DNA of 59,518 bases from Aquincolibacterium sp041674705. Its GTDB lineage: Bacteria > Omnitrophota > Omnitrophia > Omnitrophales > Aquincolibacteriaceae. Shown here piece by piece: positions 15,744 through 24,190 of this stretch; position 1 is the stretch's first letter, and each line of letters starts with the position of its first letter. Below the pieces are notes generated by a model. The model had not been told where the DNA came from, ran no database searches, and worked only from the letters and a program-made list of their open reading frames with translations. The translations under genes were made by a program, and so were the position numbers. The stretch lies in assembly GCA_041674705.1 (NCBI GenBank), contig JBAYVF010000011.1, positions 1 through 59,518 of the forward strand, in the 5' to 3' direction.

Positions 15744-18242
15744 TTACTTCGACGGGTTGATCGGAATATCCCAGATGTCCTTGGCATATTCGGCAATGGT
15801 GCGGTCGCTTGAGAATTTCCCGGAATGCGCCACGTTGAGAATGGCCTTTTCGGTCCATTTGTCCTGATCCTGGTATTCCTCGGAGATCCGGTCTTGCGCC
15901 GCGCAATAGGCGTCAAAATCTGCGCAAGCCATAAAAGGATCGTCCACGCTCAAGTTGTGGACAAGGGGATCAAAAATACCGGGTTCCATCGGCGAAAAGA
16001 AATTGTTCTGCATCATTTGGAAGATCTGCCCCAAATAAGGCGACTTGCGGATAAATCTCTGCGGGTCGTAGCCTTCGCACTTGATCTTCAGGGCTTCCTG
16101 GGCCTTCAAGCCAAACATGAAAATATTCTCTTCCCCGACTTCTTCCGCGATCTCGATATTGGCCCCGTCATGGGTCCCCACGGTCAAAGCCCCGTTCATC
16201 ATGAATTTCATACAACCGGTCCCGGACGCTTCCGTCCCCGCTGTTGAGATCTGTTCCGAGAGATCGCTTGCCGGGAAGATCTTCTCGGCCAGGGACACAC
16301 GGTAATTTTCAAGGAACACGACCGTGAGTTTATCTTTGCTCACCTTGTCGTGATTGATCACATTCGCAACATTGTTGATGAATTTGATGATAAGTTTCGC
16401 GAGAAAATAGCTTGGGGCGGCTTTCCCGGAGAAAATGAACGTCCGGGGCGTGATGGAAGCGTTTGGATTTTCCCGGAGTTTCAGGTATTGGGAGATCGCA
16501 TAGAGAATAAAGAGGGTTTGCCTCTTGTACTCATGGATGCGCTTGACCTGAACGTCGAACATGGAATCGATATTGACCAGAAGCCCGGTCTGCTGGCGAA
16601 TGACCTCGGCCAGGATCTTTTTATTGTCCTGCTTGACCTGCTGCCATTTTTTCTTCAGAAGCCGGTCGCCCTTGAGGGACGCCAGTTTTTCGAGTTCATA
16701 GAGATCCTTTTCCCAGCCATCCCCGATCGCTTCCGTGATAAGTCCGGAAAGCGGCCGGTTGGCCTTGATGAGCCACCGGCGATGTGTGATCCCATTCGTT
16801 TTGTTATTAAACTTTTCCGGGAAAACCTCGTAAAAATCCTTGAAGAGATGTTCTTTCAGAAGTTTCGAGTGAAGCTCGGAAACGCCGTTCACGGAATGAG
16901 ATCCGATGATCGCCAGGAATGCCATGCGGACTTTTTTGCCGCCTCCTTCGTCGATCACCGACATCCGGCTCAAACGATCCGGATCGCCGGGGTATTCTGC
17001 GGCGAGTTCTTTTAAAAAACGGCCGTTGATCTCATAGACGATCTGCATGTGACGGGGCAAAAGTTTTTCGAAGACCCCCACGGGCCAGCATTCAAGCGCT
17101 TCAGGCATCACGGTATGATTGGTGTAGGCGAACGTCCGGACCGTGAGATCCCAGGCCGTGTCCCAATCCACTTGTTCCTCATCGAGAAGGATGCGCATGA
17201 ATTCCACGATCGCAAGCGCCGGATGGGTATCATTTAACTGGATCGCGGCCTTGTCGGGAAAACTTTTGAAAAGCGCGTTGTCTTCTTTAAAACGGCGAAT
17301 GATGTCCGCGATCGAGGCAGCAGTAAAAAAATACTCTTGCTTGAGGCGCAGTTCCCGGCCCATCGACGTTGCGTCATTGGGGTAAAGGACCTTGGAGATA
17401 TTTTCGGAGAACATCTTGTCATAGACCGCGTGCTCATAATCCCCGTCGTTGAAATACTGGAGATCGAATTCTTCGGAACTTTTCGCGGACCAGAGACGGA
17501 GCGTATTCACGACATTGTTCTTATACCCGGGGACCGGGGTATCGTAAGGCATGGCGAGCACGTCCTCGGTATTGACCCATTCCACGCAAAGCCGGCCTTT
17601 TTTGTCGTGGTACATATTCGTGGTGCCGTAGAATTTTATTTTTTGCGCATATTCCGGACGGGCGAATTCCCAGGGGTTCCCGTGCTTGAGCCATTCATCC
17701 GGCGATTCCACTTGATAACCGTTGATGATCTTCTGATTGAAGATCCCATAGTCGTAGCGAATACCGTACCCGTGCGCCGGGATCCCCAAGGTCGCCATCG
17801 AATCAAGAAAACACGCGGCCAGACGCCCTAAACCACCGTTCCCGAGCCCCGCGTCGACTTCTTCTTCGCGGACTTTTTCAAGATCAAGCCCGAATTCCTT
17901 GAGCGCTTTTTGGCTTTGGTCCCAGAGTCCGAGGTTTAAAATATAATTCCCTAAAAGACGGCCGATCAAAAATTCCAGAGAAAGATAGTAGACGCGTTTG
18001 AGATTTTTTTCATGATAGCGTTGCTGCGTCTGGATCCAGCGCTCGACCAAACGATCGCGCAGGGCGATCCCAAGCGCCATAAAATTATCATGGGAAGTGG
18101 CGGTGAAGCGATCCTTGGCGAGGCCGTATTGAAGATTGGAACTGAAGGACTCCTTGAGCCCGTCTTTGGTCATATCTTTGTGTTCCAGATGCCAAAGTTC
18201 CCGGCTCTCTTTTTTTCCAGATATCTTCTTCAAGTTCGGCAT
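15744..18242 (-). CDS. glgP: Glycogen/starch (maltodextrin) phosphorylase
   Basis: An 832-residue phosphorylase that releases glucose-1-phosphate from alpha-1,4-glucans with PLP. Hallmarks: GNGGLGRLAACFLDSMAT, the long central NDTHPALAIVE block, NGITHRRWL, VKRIHEYKRQ, and the PLP site EASGTGCMKFMMNGALTVGT with the Schiff-base Lys; the position before MKF is Cys where most homologues have Asn. Length is standard. GGGAG lies 6 bases before the ATG at 18242. Together with the GH13 enzyme at 18680-20155 it makes a glycogen-breakdown pair, but a structured palindromic element of about 280 bp sits between them. Confidence 0.96.
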   Translation of the reverse strand: MPNLKKISGKKESRELWHLEHKDMTKDGLKESFSSNLQYGLAKDRFTATSHDNFMALGIALRDRLVERWIQTQQRYHEKNLKRVYYLSLEFLIGRLLGNYILNLGLWDQSQKALKEFGLDLEKVREEEVDAGLGNGGLGRLAACFLDSMATLGIPAHGYGIRYDYGIFNQKIINGYQVESPDEWLKHGNPWEFARPEYAQKIKFYGTTNMYHDKKGRLCVEWVNTEDVLAMPYDTPVPGYKNNVVNTLRLWSAKSSEEFDLQYFNDGDYEHAVYDKMFSENISKVLYPNDATSMGRELRLKQEYFFTAASIADIIRRFKEDNALFKSFPDKAAIQLNDTHPALAIVEFMRILLDEEQVDWDTAWDLTVRTFAYTNHTVMPEALECWPVGVFEKLLPRHMQIVYEINGRFLKELAAEYPGDPDRLSRMSVIDEGGGKKVRMAFLAIIGSHSVNGVSELHSKLLKEHLFKDFYEVFPEKFNNKTNGITHRRWLIKANRPLSGLITEAIGDGWEKDLYELEKLASLKGDRLLKKKWQQVKQDNKKILAEVIRQQTGLLVNIDSMFDVQVKRIHEYKRQTLFILYAISQYLKLRENPNASITPRTFIFSGKAAPSYFLAKLIIKFINNVANVINHDKVSKDKLTVVFLENYRVSLAEKIFPASDLSEQISTAGTEASGTGCMKFMMNGALTVGTHDGANIEIAEEVGEENIFMFGLKAQEALKIKCEGYDPQRFIRKSPYLGQIFQMMQNNFFSPMEPGIFDPLVHNLSVDDPFMACADFDAYCAAQDRISEEYQDQDKWTEKAILNVAHSGKFSSDRTIAEYAKDIWDIPINPSK

Positions 18243-18332
18243 TTTAGCTCCCAGAGAAGGTCATGGTTCACACTTGATAGTGCAGTAGTTTAGCAAACAA
18301 CGGCTCGCACTCCAAGCCCGGTTTTAGTAACG

Positions 18333-18612
18333 GAATTTCTTACAGATCCTAAAGCACGCTCCGGAGGTCAAGCGGGCATGGTGACGGGCAGGACTGGACC
18401 TCGTCACCCGCGGTTCGTTTCTTCCGGCGAGAAACGACCGCGTGCGGCTCTCGCCCTTTGGATCCGCCTGTAAATATGGGCGGATCCGAGCTCCAAAGGG
18501 CTGCGAACGCTGCCTCGGTCCCAGTCCTGCCCGTCGAGCGAGACCGACGGCGCGAGTGAGTTTTTCCACGCTGGGGAAAAACGAACGATGCCGAAGGATC
18601 TGTAAGAAATTC
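18333..18612 (-). ncRNA. Candidate structured RNA element, copy 1
   Basis: An 18-bp perfect terminal inverted repeat (18333-18350 with 18595-18612) closes a 280-bp region rich in nested stems: a 14-bp perfect stem (18384-18397 with 18521-18534), hairpins at about 18411-18438 and 18453-18501, and a hairpin at 18561-18581 with the loop core CGCTGG (plus-strand reading). Conserved blocks GCACGCTC, GAGG, CGGGCA, GGCGCGAGTGAG and CGAAG are shared with copy 2 at 40750-41109. The strand is inferred from wobble pairs, which read as G-U on the minus strand. No reading frame of note is present. Confidence 0.65.
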
Positions 18613-18679
18613 TTTTGGATGGGTTATGCAAAATTTGGGACGACTGACAGCCGGGCGTGAAATAGCTATCTGAGATGAT

Positions 18680-20155
18680 TTAAACTTTAAAATCGAACAG
18701 GTGGGCCTGCCAGGGCGGGAGGTCCACGTAAAGTCCTTTTTGGGAAAGTTCTTCTCCGGTCCGGTCGTAGACCTTGTCGGTGAGCGCATCCCGGAACTGG
18801 ATAAAATACTTCCGCCCCAGAAATCCCGGAAGCTGGACACACGCTTGCGCGCGGATCATGGAATAATTGACAACGATGAGTTTCCAGTCCTGGCCGCATC
18901 CCCAAAGCCATGCGAGGATCGCATGATGCGTCTCGGTTTTTTCCCATGCCGGCCGGGTCTCCAGAAGCGTCCACTCCCCGTTGTGGGTCGCCGGGCTTTT
19001 TATATACCGTAAAAGCCTGCGATACATCGCAACGGTCTCGGGATCCGCGGGTTCGTGAGGTTCGCGACGCAGATGAACGGGCGTGCGTATCCTCCGGCCT
19101 TCAAGCTGTCCGTCATAAAAGAACCGGAGCCCCGGAACCGTCGCCGTGATGATCCCCGCAGCCCGGGATTTTTGTTTCCCGAATGTAACGGTCGCCCGCT
19201 CCTCGTCATGATTTTCAATGAACCGAAGACATTTATCGCGATAAACCGGCTCCGCGTTCAAGTGCTCCCCGACCGAGATCGAGGAATCAAAGAACATCCG
19301 GTCATAAAGACGCTTGTCATAGGTAAAATCAAAACCCAGCTGCTGGAGCGGCCAATCCATGTCCCAATAGACTTCCGCGATAAAGATAAAACCCGGCGCG
19401 CTCTTTTTGACTTCCGGGATCACTTCCTCCCAAAACTCCGTTGCGGGCCGTGTCTCCGAAATATGCTCACCCCAGACTTTCTGAAAAACATCGTTGAGCC
19501 CGAGCATGGCCATATCACAACGCACGCCGTCGGCGACTTTTGCGATCTTAAGAAGTTCCAAACGCCACACTTCGCGCGCTTTCGGGGACCAAAAATTGAT
19601 CTGAGCGGTATCGATCCACGGCGCGAAATAAGGGTCGCGGCCATGCGCAATCTTTTTGCCTTTGGCGGTCGTAAAAGACCATTCGGGATGAGCGCGTAAG
19701 GTTTCCGGCCGGCACGATACAAACAATTCCGGATGTTCCACGGTCCAGGGATGATCAAAAGCGAGATGGTTGGGCACAAAATCCAGCACGAGGCCAAGGC
19801 CCAGTCCGTTCAATTTTATCTTGAGCTGAAACAGTTCGTCCGGCTTGCCGAGGTAGGGATCGAGTTCATACCCGAAGATGGCATAAGGAGAGCCTGTAAC
19901 ATCCTCGCGCTTCCAGTCCGGAAGGATCAGATCATAAGCACGGGTGAGATTGGGTTCTTTGGCGGCGTGGGCGGCGGATCCGGGACTGCGGGTCCAAACC
20001 CCCATGAGCCAGAGATAATCGAACCCTTGGTCAACGAACCCCTTCCACTCGGCGACCGGAACGGTCGCAAGCGTCAAGGGACGTCCGTATTTCTCGGACA
20101 TCCGGGAGATAAAAAAGAAGGCATTCAGTTCCAGAAGCTGTGGGTGTTTTCTCAT
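18680..20155 (-). CDS. GH13 alpha-amylase family glycoside hydrolase
   Basis: A 491-residue (beta/alpha)8 enzyme of family GH13. Conserved regions are DFVPNH (region I), GVRCDMAML with the nucleophile Asp (region II), FIAEVYWD with the acid Glu (region III) and FIENHDEERA with the transition-state Asp (region IV). No signal peptide is seen, so it acts on cytoplasmic glucan. The family covers amylases, maltosyltransferases and debranching enzymes; the exact activity cannot be read. AAAGGA precedes the ATG at 20155. It is upstream of glycogen phosphorylase on the same strand, which points to glycogen or maltodextrin turnover. Confidence 0.92.
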   Translation of the reverse strand: MRKHPQLLELNAFFFISRMSEKYGRPLTLATVPVAEWKGFVDQGFDYLWLMGVWTRSPGSAAHAAKEPNLTRAYDLILPDWKREDVTGSPYAIFGYELDPYLGKPDELFQLKIKLNGLGLGLVLDFVPNHLAFDHPWTVEHPELFVSCRPETLRAHPEWSFTTAKGKKIAHGRDPYFAPWIDTAQINFWSPKAREVWRLELLKIAKVADGVRCDMAMLGLNDVFQKVWGEHISETRPATEFWEEVIPEVKKSAPGFIFIAEVYWDMDWPLQQLGFDFTYDKRLYDRMFFDSSISVGEHLNAEPVYRDKCLRFIENHDEERATVTFGKQKSRAAGIITATVPGLRFFYDGQLEGRRIRTPVHLRREPHEPADPETVAMYRRLLRYIKSPATHNGEWTLLETRPAWEKTETHHAILAWLWGCGQDWKLIVVNYSMIRAQACVQLPGFLGRKYFIQFRDALTDKVYDRTGEELSQKGLYVDLPPWQAHLFDFKV

Positions 20156-20227
20156 AGTCCTTTTCCGTTGATCCTACGACTATGTTTATCGTCTCGCGAA
20201 GGGTTTTCTTTATGAAATGCGAATAGC

Positions 20228-20318
20228 GGAAGACGTACGGTGTAAGGCGTACGGCGAAAAGAGGGGCAAACATGCTTCGGGAATGGCGCCGTACGCGTAA
20301 CGCCTTACGCCGTACTAT
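20228..20318. repeat. GTACGGCG/TAAGGCG word repeat
   Basis: Nested inverted words (CGTACGGTGTAAGGCGTACGG, then GGCGCCGTACGCGTAACGCC and TTACGCCGTAC) fill the gap between the GH13 gene and the EAL-domain gene. Same family as 26563-26672 and about 355-387. Confidence 0.6.
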
Positions 20319-20320
20319 TT

Positions 20321-22474
20321 TCAGGAGAGGATCTTTTTGGCGGCGTCGCTTTGGAGAAATGGCGCAATGTCATCGACGGGGATCGGCCTGCTAAAAAGAT
20401 AACCTTGCATGATATCGCAGCCTTGAGATCTCAAGACCTCAAGCTGCTCTTTCGTCTCCACCCCTTCGGCCACAACATCCAGCTTCAAGCTGTGCGCCAT
20501 AGAAATGATAGCCTGGGTAATGGCCTGGTCATCGGGGTCGGTGGTCACGTCATTCACAAACGACTTGTCGATCTTGATGGTATCAATGGGGAATGTCTTT
20601 AAGTACATAAGCGAGGAATAACCGGTTCCAAAATCATCGATCGAAATATGCGTCCCCATATTCTTGAGCCGTTTTAAGGTCAAGGTGGTCTCTTCCAAAC
20701 GGTCCATGATGGTGCTTTCCGTCAGCTCAAGATCCAGGTCCTTAGGATCAATACCGCTTTTGCGGATGGTGTCCCCGACCATATCCACGAGATTTGCGTA
20801 ATGGAATTGACGGGCCGAAAGATTGACGGAGATCCGGAAAGACTTGAAACCCTGCTGGTCCCAGAGCTTCTTCTGCTCGCACGCCGTCTTCAGGACCCAT
20901 TCCCCGATCGGATGGATGAGGCCGGTTTCCTCCGCGATCGGGATGAATTCCATGGGAGGGATGAAACCGAGGTCCGGATGCTTCCAGCGGATCAACGCTT
21001 CCGCCCCGATCGTTTTTCCGGTACGAAGATCCAACTGGGGCTGGTAATAAAGACAAAACTCTTTGCGTTCGAGAGCGCGGCGAAGACTGTTCTCCAGCAC
21101 CAGCCGCTCAAAACTATTATTGGCGATGGACGAGGAAAAAAGCTGAAACCGGTCTTTCCCCCGTTCTTTGGAAATATGCATGGCCGCATCGGCATTTTTG
21201 ATCAGGATATCGCTGGTTTCTCCATCGTTGGGGAAAAGCGCGATCCCGATGCTGCAGCTTGTGAAAAGCTCATGCTCGTTAATAAGGAAGGGTGATTTGA
21301 AGGCCGTCAGAAGCTTGTTGGCAACATTCTCGGCATCTTCGGGCTTCGCTACTCGCGGCAGCAGAATGATAAAAGCTCCGCCGCTAATGCGCGTAACGGT
21401 ATCGGAATCAAAGAGCAACTTCAGAAGCCGCACGGAAACCGCCTTGATCAACTGATCCCCGATGGGATGCCCCAATGTATCATTAATGCGTTTGAAGTGG
21501 TCGAGGTCCAGGGCCAGCACCGCGCCGCTCTCTTTCTTGCGGCGGGCCTGTTGGATCGCCTGGTCCAGACGGTCAACAAAAAGCTCCCGGTTCGGCAAAT
21601 TCGTCAGGGCATCATAATAGACCAATTGGTTGAAACGCTCTTTTTCCTTGGTCCTCTCCGTAATATCCGAGATGACGCCATCCACGTGAATGACCCTGCC
21701 TTCCTCGTCCCGAACGGCGCGCCCATGATCATGGACCCAGCGAAAATCTCCATTCACGTGCCGGATACGATAATCCACACTGAACATCGCCCCCTCCCGG
21801 ACTGCTTTTTCGAACGCGTCCTGAAGGAGCGGGAGGTCTTGCGGCAGAACCTTTTCAAAATAAACCGCCATGCTCTTCTCTATGAAATCAGTCGCTGGAA
21901 GGCCGCAGATGTCCCTGATCACATCACTGATAAAATCCATTTTCCATTCCCGGGGACCCGCCAGGGTGTAACGATAAACTGCGCCCGGGATATTCGAAAC
22001 GAGGCTGCGGAACCGCTCATCTTTATCCTGAAGCGTCCGCTTGGAGCGTTCGTTCTCCTGGTAATATTTCTGCAACTGGACCTGAGCCTGATTGCGGCTG
22101 ACGGCATAACAGATGCTCTTGACCAGAAGTTCGCGATCAAAACTCCCTTTGGTTAAATAATCCTGTGCCCCCCAAGCGATCGCTTGGGCCGCCAAGTCAT
22201 CATCATCGACCGAGGTGAGAATAATGACCGGGACCGCTGGGAATGCTTTATGGACCGAAAGAAAACTATTGAGTCCTTCGCTATCGGGAAGCATCAGGTC
22301 CAGAAGCACCACATCAATATCCCCTTCTCCAAGACGCTCAAGACCGGACTGCATGTGTTTACTGCGAATGAGTTCGAAGGAAGGATTCCGGTTTTGAGAC
22401 AAGCGTTCATTCACCAGAATAAAATAATTCGGGTCATCTTCAATCACTAGAACCTTGAACGACTTTCTCTCCAT
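20321..22474 (-). CDS. REC-PAS-GGDEF(degenerate)-EAL protein
   Basis: A 717-residue cytoplasmic signalling protein. Order: receiver (about 5-125; VIEDDPNY, phospho-Asp in VLLDLMLPDSEG, switch Thr in ILTSVDDD, Lys in YLTKGS), PAS/PAC (about 155-280), GGDEF (about 290-445) and EAL (about 460-705). The cyclase signature reads RISGGAFI, missing the D/E residues, so cyclic-di-GMP synthesis is probably lost. The EAL domain keeps GAEALIRWKHP, IDDFGTGYSS and VVAEGVETKEQ, so it should be an active phosphodiesterase, turned by phosphorylation. ATG 22474 is preferred over TTG 22480 because of AAGGTG spacing. No kinase gene is adjacent. Confidence 0.93.
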   Translation of the reverse strand: MERKSFKVLVIEDDPNYFILVNERLSQNRNPSFELIRSKHMQSGLERLGEGDIDVVLLDLMLPDSEGLNSFLSVHKAFPAVPVIILTSVDDDDLAAQAIAWGAQDYLTKGSFDRELLVKSICYAVSRNQAQVQLQKYYQENERSKRTLQDKDERFRSLVSNIPGAVYRYTLAGPREWKMDFISDVIRDICGLPATDFIEKSMAVYFEKVLPQDLPLLQDAFEKAVREGAMFSVDYRIRHVNGDFRWVHDHGRAVRDEEGRVIHVDGVISDITERTKEKERFNQLVYYDALTNLPNRELFVDRLDQAIQQARRKKESGAVLALDLDHFKRINDTLGHPIGDQLIKAVSVRLLKLLFDSDTVTRISGGAFIILLPRVAKPEDAENVANKLLTAFKSPFLINEHELFTSCSIGIALFPNDGETSDILIKNADAAMHISKERGKDRFQLFSSSIANNSFERLVLENSLRRALERKEFCLYYQPQLDLRTGKTIGAEALIRWKHPDLGFIPPMEFIPIAEETGLIHPIGEWVLKTACEQKKLWDQQGFKSFRISVNLSARQFHYANLVDMVGDTIRKSGIDPKDLDLELTESTIMDRLEETTLTLKRLKNMGTHISIDDFGTGYSSLMYLKTFPIDTIKIDKSFVNDVTTDPDDQAITQAIISMAHSLKLDVVAEGVETKEQLEVLRSQGCDIMQGYLFSRPIPVDDIAPFLQSDAAKKILS

Positions 22475-22480
22475 AAGCAA

Positions 22481-22784
22481 ATCACCTTCCCAAGATTATC
22501 TTCTTATAGCAATAAATCAATCTTTGATATTCTCGTGCCTTCGTTATCAGTGTAACACAATAATTAAAACATTCAAGCAAGTTAAGCAATATTTTAAAAA
22601 TATTTACTTTTTAGGCTAAAAAGAGCATCGCATGATTAAAAGATGAGTTCTAATGCTATATATTGATATATTTGATAGTTATTGCTATGTATTTTTGTCG
22701 TTTATTTGCAACAGTACCCTTTTATTTTAAATAAGTGTGTGTTAGGTTTCTGTTAGGCAAGGACACACGAAAGGATTCTTAGAA
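22481..22784. other. AT-rich divergent intergenic region
   Basis: About 300 bp, much richer in A/T than its surroundings, between two divergent genes. It contains small AT palindromes (AATATTTTAAAAATATTT near 22588) and a direct repeat TGTTAGG at about 22739 and 22750. It should hold both promoters. I see no gene. Confidence 0.4.
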
Positions 22785-23756
22785 ATGAACCAGAAAGAAA
22801 AAAGCCTAGCTTTGGCGTTCCCCATAAAGGGGTTGATTGACCTGCTCATCGCGATCTCTCTTATTTCTCTATTAGGCATCCCTTGGGTGCTGGCCCGCGA
22901 GACTCAACCCGCGGCCACCGCAAACGACCCGGCACAGCCCGTCGTCGCGGCAACAGGCACTCCCGAGCCCGAAAAAGCCATGTCACAGGCGTTGGACGCC
23001 TACGCGGCCGGCGACTCGATCGACTTCTTAATGGAAAGCCCGTCTCTCTCAGGGGCTGCCCCCCTGCTCGCGGTACCCGAACCCCCGGCGGTGAATCCCG
23101 CAGCCTCTCCTGCCACGCTTCAGGTCCTGCAGGGCACGGTGGTTGAGAAAACCGATGAAGTGGCCATGCTCGTTGCAGAACAGTGCTCCCAGAGCGGCAA
23201 CGCGGCCGACGGCGCAAACTCGTGTGAGCGCGTCTACTCGAACGGTCACCACGCCACGGTCCTCACTCAAAACGCGAACGAAGGAGATGAATTAAAACAC
23301 CAAACGGTCGTTGAAGAGTTTGACGGGGACGGCACCCTGCTTTTCAGAAAGACCATTCGCCATCGCGTGGATTACAATTATCTGAAGGATCAAAAGGCCA
23401 AAGAAAAAGAACTCTTTGATATCACCTATCAACCCGCAGGCAAAAAAACAACCCGGGAGCTTATGGTCTATGAATACTTCCTTGATACGGGAAAGACCAA
23501 ATCCCTCTCTTGGACCCAGTACCAGCAGATCGCGAGCGAACCCAAGGCCGAGCTGGTTTATCACGCCCTGTTACGCTACGGCGATGACGGAAATCCGGAC
23601 CGTGGACTTGCCGAACGTTGGGACCATGGGAAAAAGGTCGATACCTTCATGAACTGGAGCCGCCAGTCCGCGGGCTTTGCGACGCTGGATGAGGAGTCCT
23701 GGGGGCAATGGGAAGGATGGATCCAGAACGTTTCTCTGCAGGCGTACTTACCCTAG
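22785..23756 (+). CDS. Secreted or membrane-anchored protein of unknown function
   Basis: A 323-residue protein I do not recognise. A hydrophobic segment at about residues 14-34 ends in ALA-like residues (IPWVLARETQ), so it is a signal peptide or membrane anchor. Residues about 37-110 are rich in Ala, Pro and Thr and look disordered. The rest is a charged, probably folded part with a Cys pair (QCSQSGNAADGANSC) and a Trp-rich end (SWGQWEGWIQN). AAAGGA lies 11 bases upstream of the ATG. It is alone on the plus strand between an EAL-domain gene and two tRNAs, after a long AT-rich region. The N-terminal segment resembles a prepilin-like stem but lacks the GFTL(x)E motif. Confidence 0.75.
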   Translation: MNQKEKSLALAFPIKGLIDLLIAISLISLLGIPWVLARETQPAATANDPAQPVVAATGTPEPEKAMSQALDAYAAGDSIDFLMESPSLSGAAPLLAVPEPPAVNPAASPATLQVLQGTVVEKTDEVAMLVAEQCSQSGNAADGANSCERVYSNGHHATVLTQNANEGDELKHQTVVEEFDGDGTLLFRKTIRHRVDYNYLKDQKAKEKELFDITYQPAGKKTTRELMVYEYFLDTGKTKSLSWTQYQQIASEPKAELVYHALLRYGDDGNPDRGLAERWDHGKKVDTFMNWSRQSAGFATLDEESWGQWEGWIQNVSLQAYLP

Positions 23757-23858
23757 ATTTGAGACGATCAGCTCAAAATAAAAACCTTGGCTTAACTCAA
23801 TCCGAATTTTAATGGTTCCTTTATTTTCTCCGGGGTTTCTTGTAGAATGCCACACCTT

Positions 23859-23930
23859 GCTGGTGTAGCTCAGGGGTAGAGCAGCTGTTTTGTAAACAGC
23901 GGGTCGGGGGTTCAAATCCCTCCACCAGCT
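23859..23930 (+). tRNA. tRNA-Thr (anticodon TGT)
   Basis: The acceptor stem GCTGGTG/CACCAGC, D-stem GCTC/GAGC, anticodon stem GCTGT/ACAGC around TTTGTAA, and a TTCAAAT T-loop form a complete cloverleaf. The anticodon TGT reads ACA. CCA is not encoded. Confidence 0.96.
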
Positions 23931-23951
23931 GATTTTAGTTTGATTTTTCAT

Positions 23952-24035
23952 GGGGAGTTGCCCGAGCGGCCAAAGGGGACAGACTGTAAATCTGTTGGCT
24001 TATAGCCTTCAATGGTTCGAATCCATTACTCCCCA
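23952..24035 (+). tRNA. tRNA-Tyr (anticodon GTA)
   Basis: A class II tRNA with a long variable arm (TGGCTTATAGCCTTCA). Acceptor GGGGAGT/ACTCCCC, anticodon stem ACAGA/TCTGT around CTGTAAA, T-loop TTCGAAT. It follows tRNA-Thr by 21 bases and is probably cotranscribed with it. CCA is not encoded. Confidence 0.96.
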
Positions 24036-24051
24036 TATTTTCTTTTAGAAT

Positions 24052-24086
24052 AAAAAAGGCCTGATCTTTTGGATCAGGCCTTTTTT
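24052..24086 (+). terminator. Intrinsic terminator after the tRNA pair
   Basis: GGCCTGATC pairs with GATCAGGCC and is followed by six T (and preceded by six A, so it may also work on the other strand for the region beyond). Confidence 0.92.
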
Positions 24087-24190
24087 ATTTGAAAATTCTT
24101 AGGTAGTTTTTTCTCTACCTAAAAGCATATTTAAGAAATTCTTTCCCGCATTTTGAGCCGTGGGGCTTAGACCGCAACCATCATCCTTCT

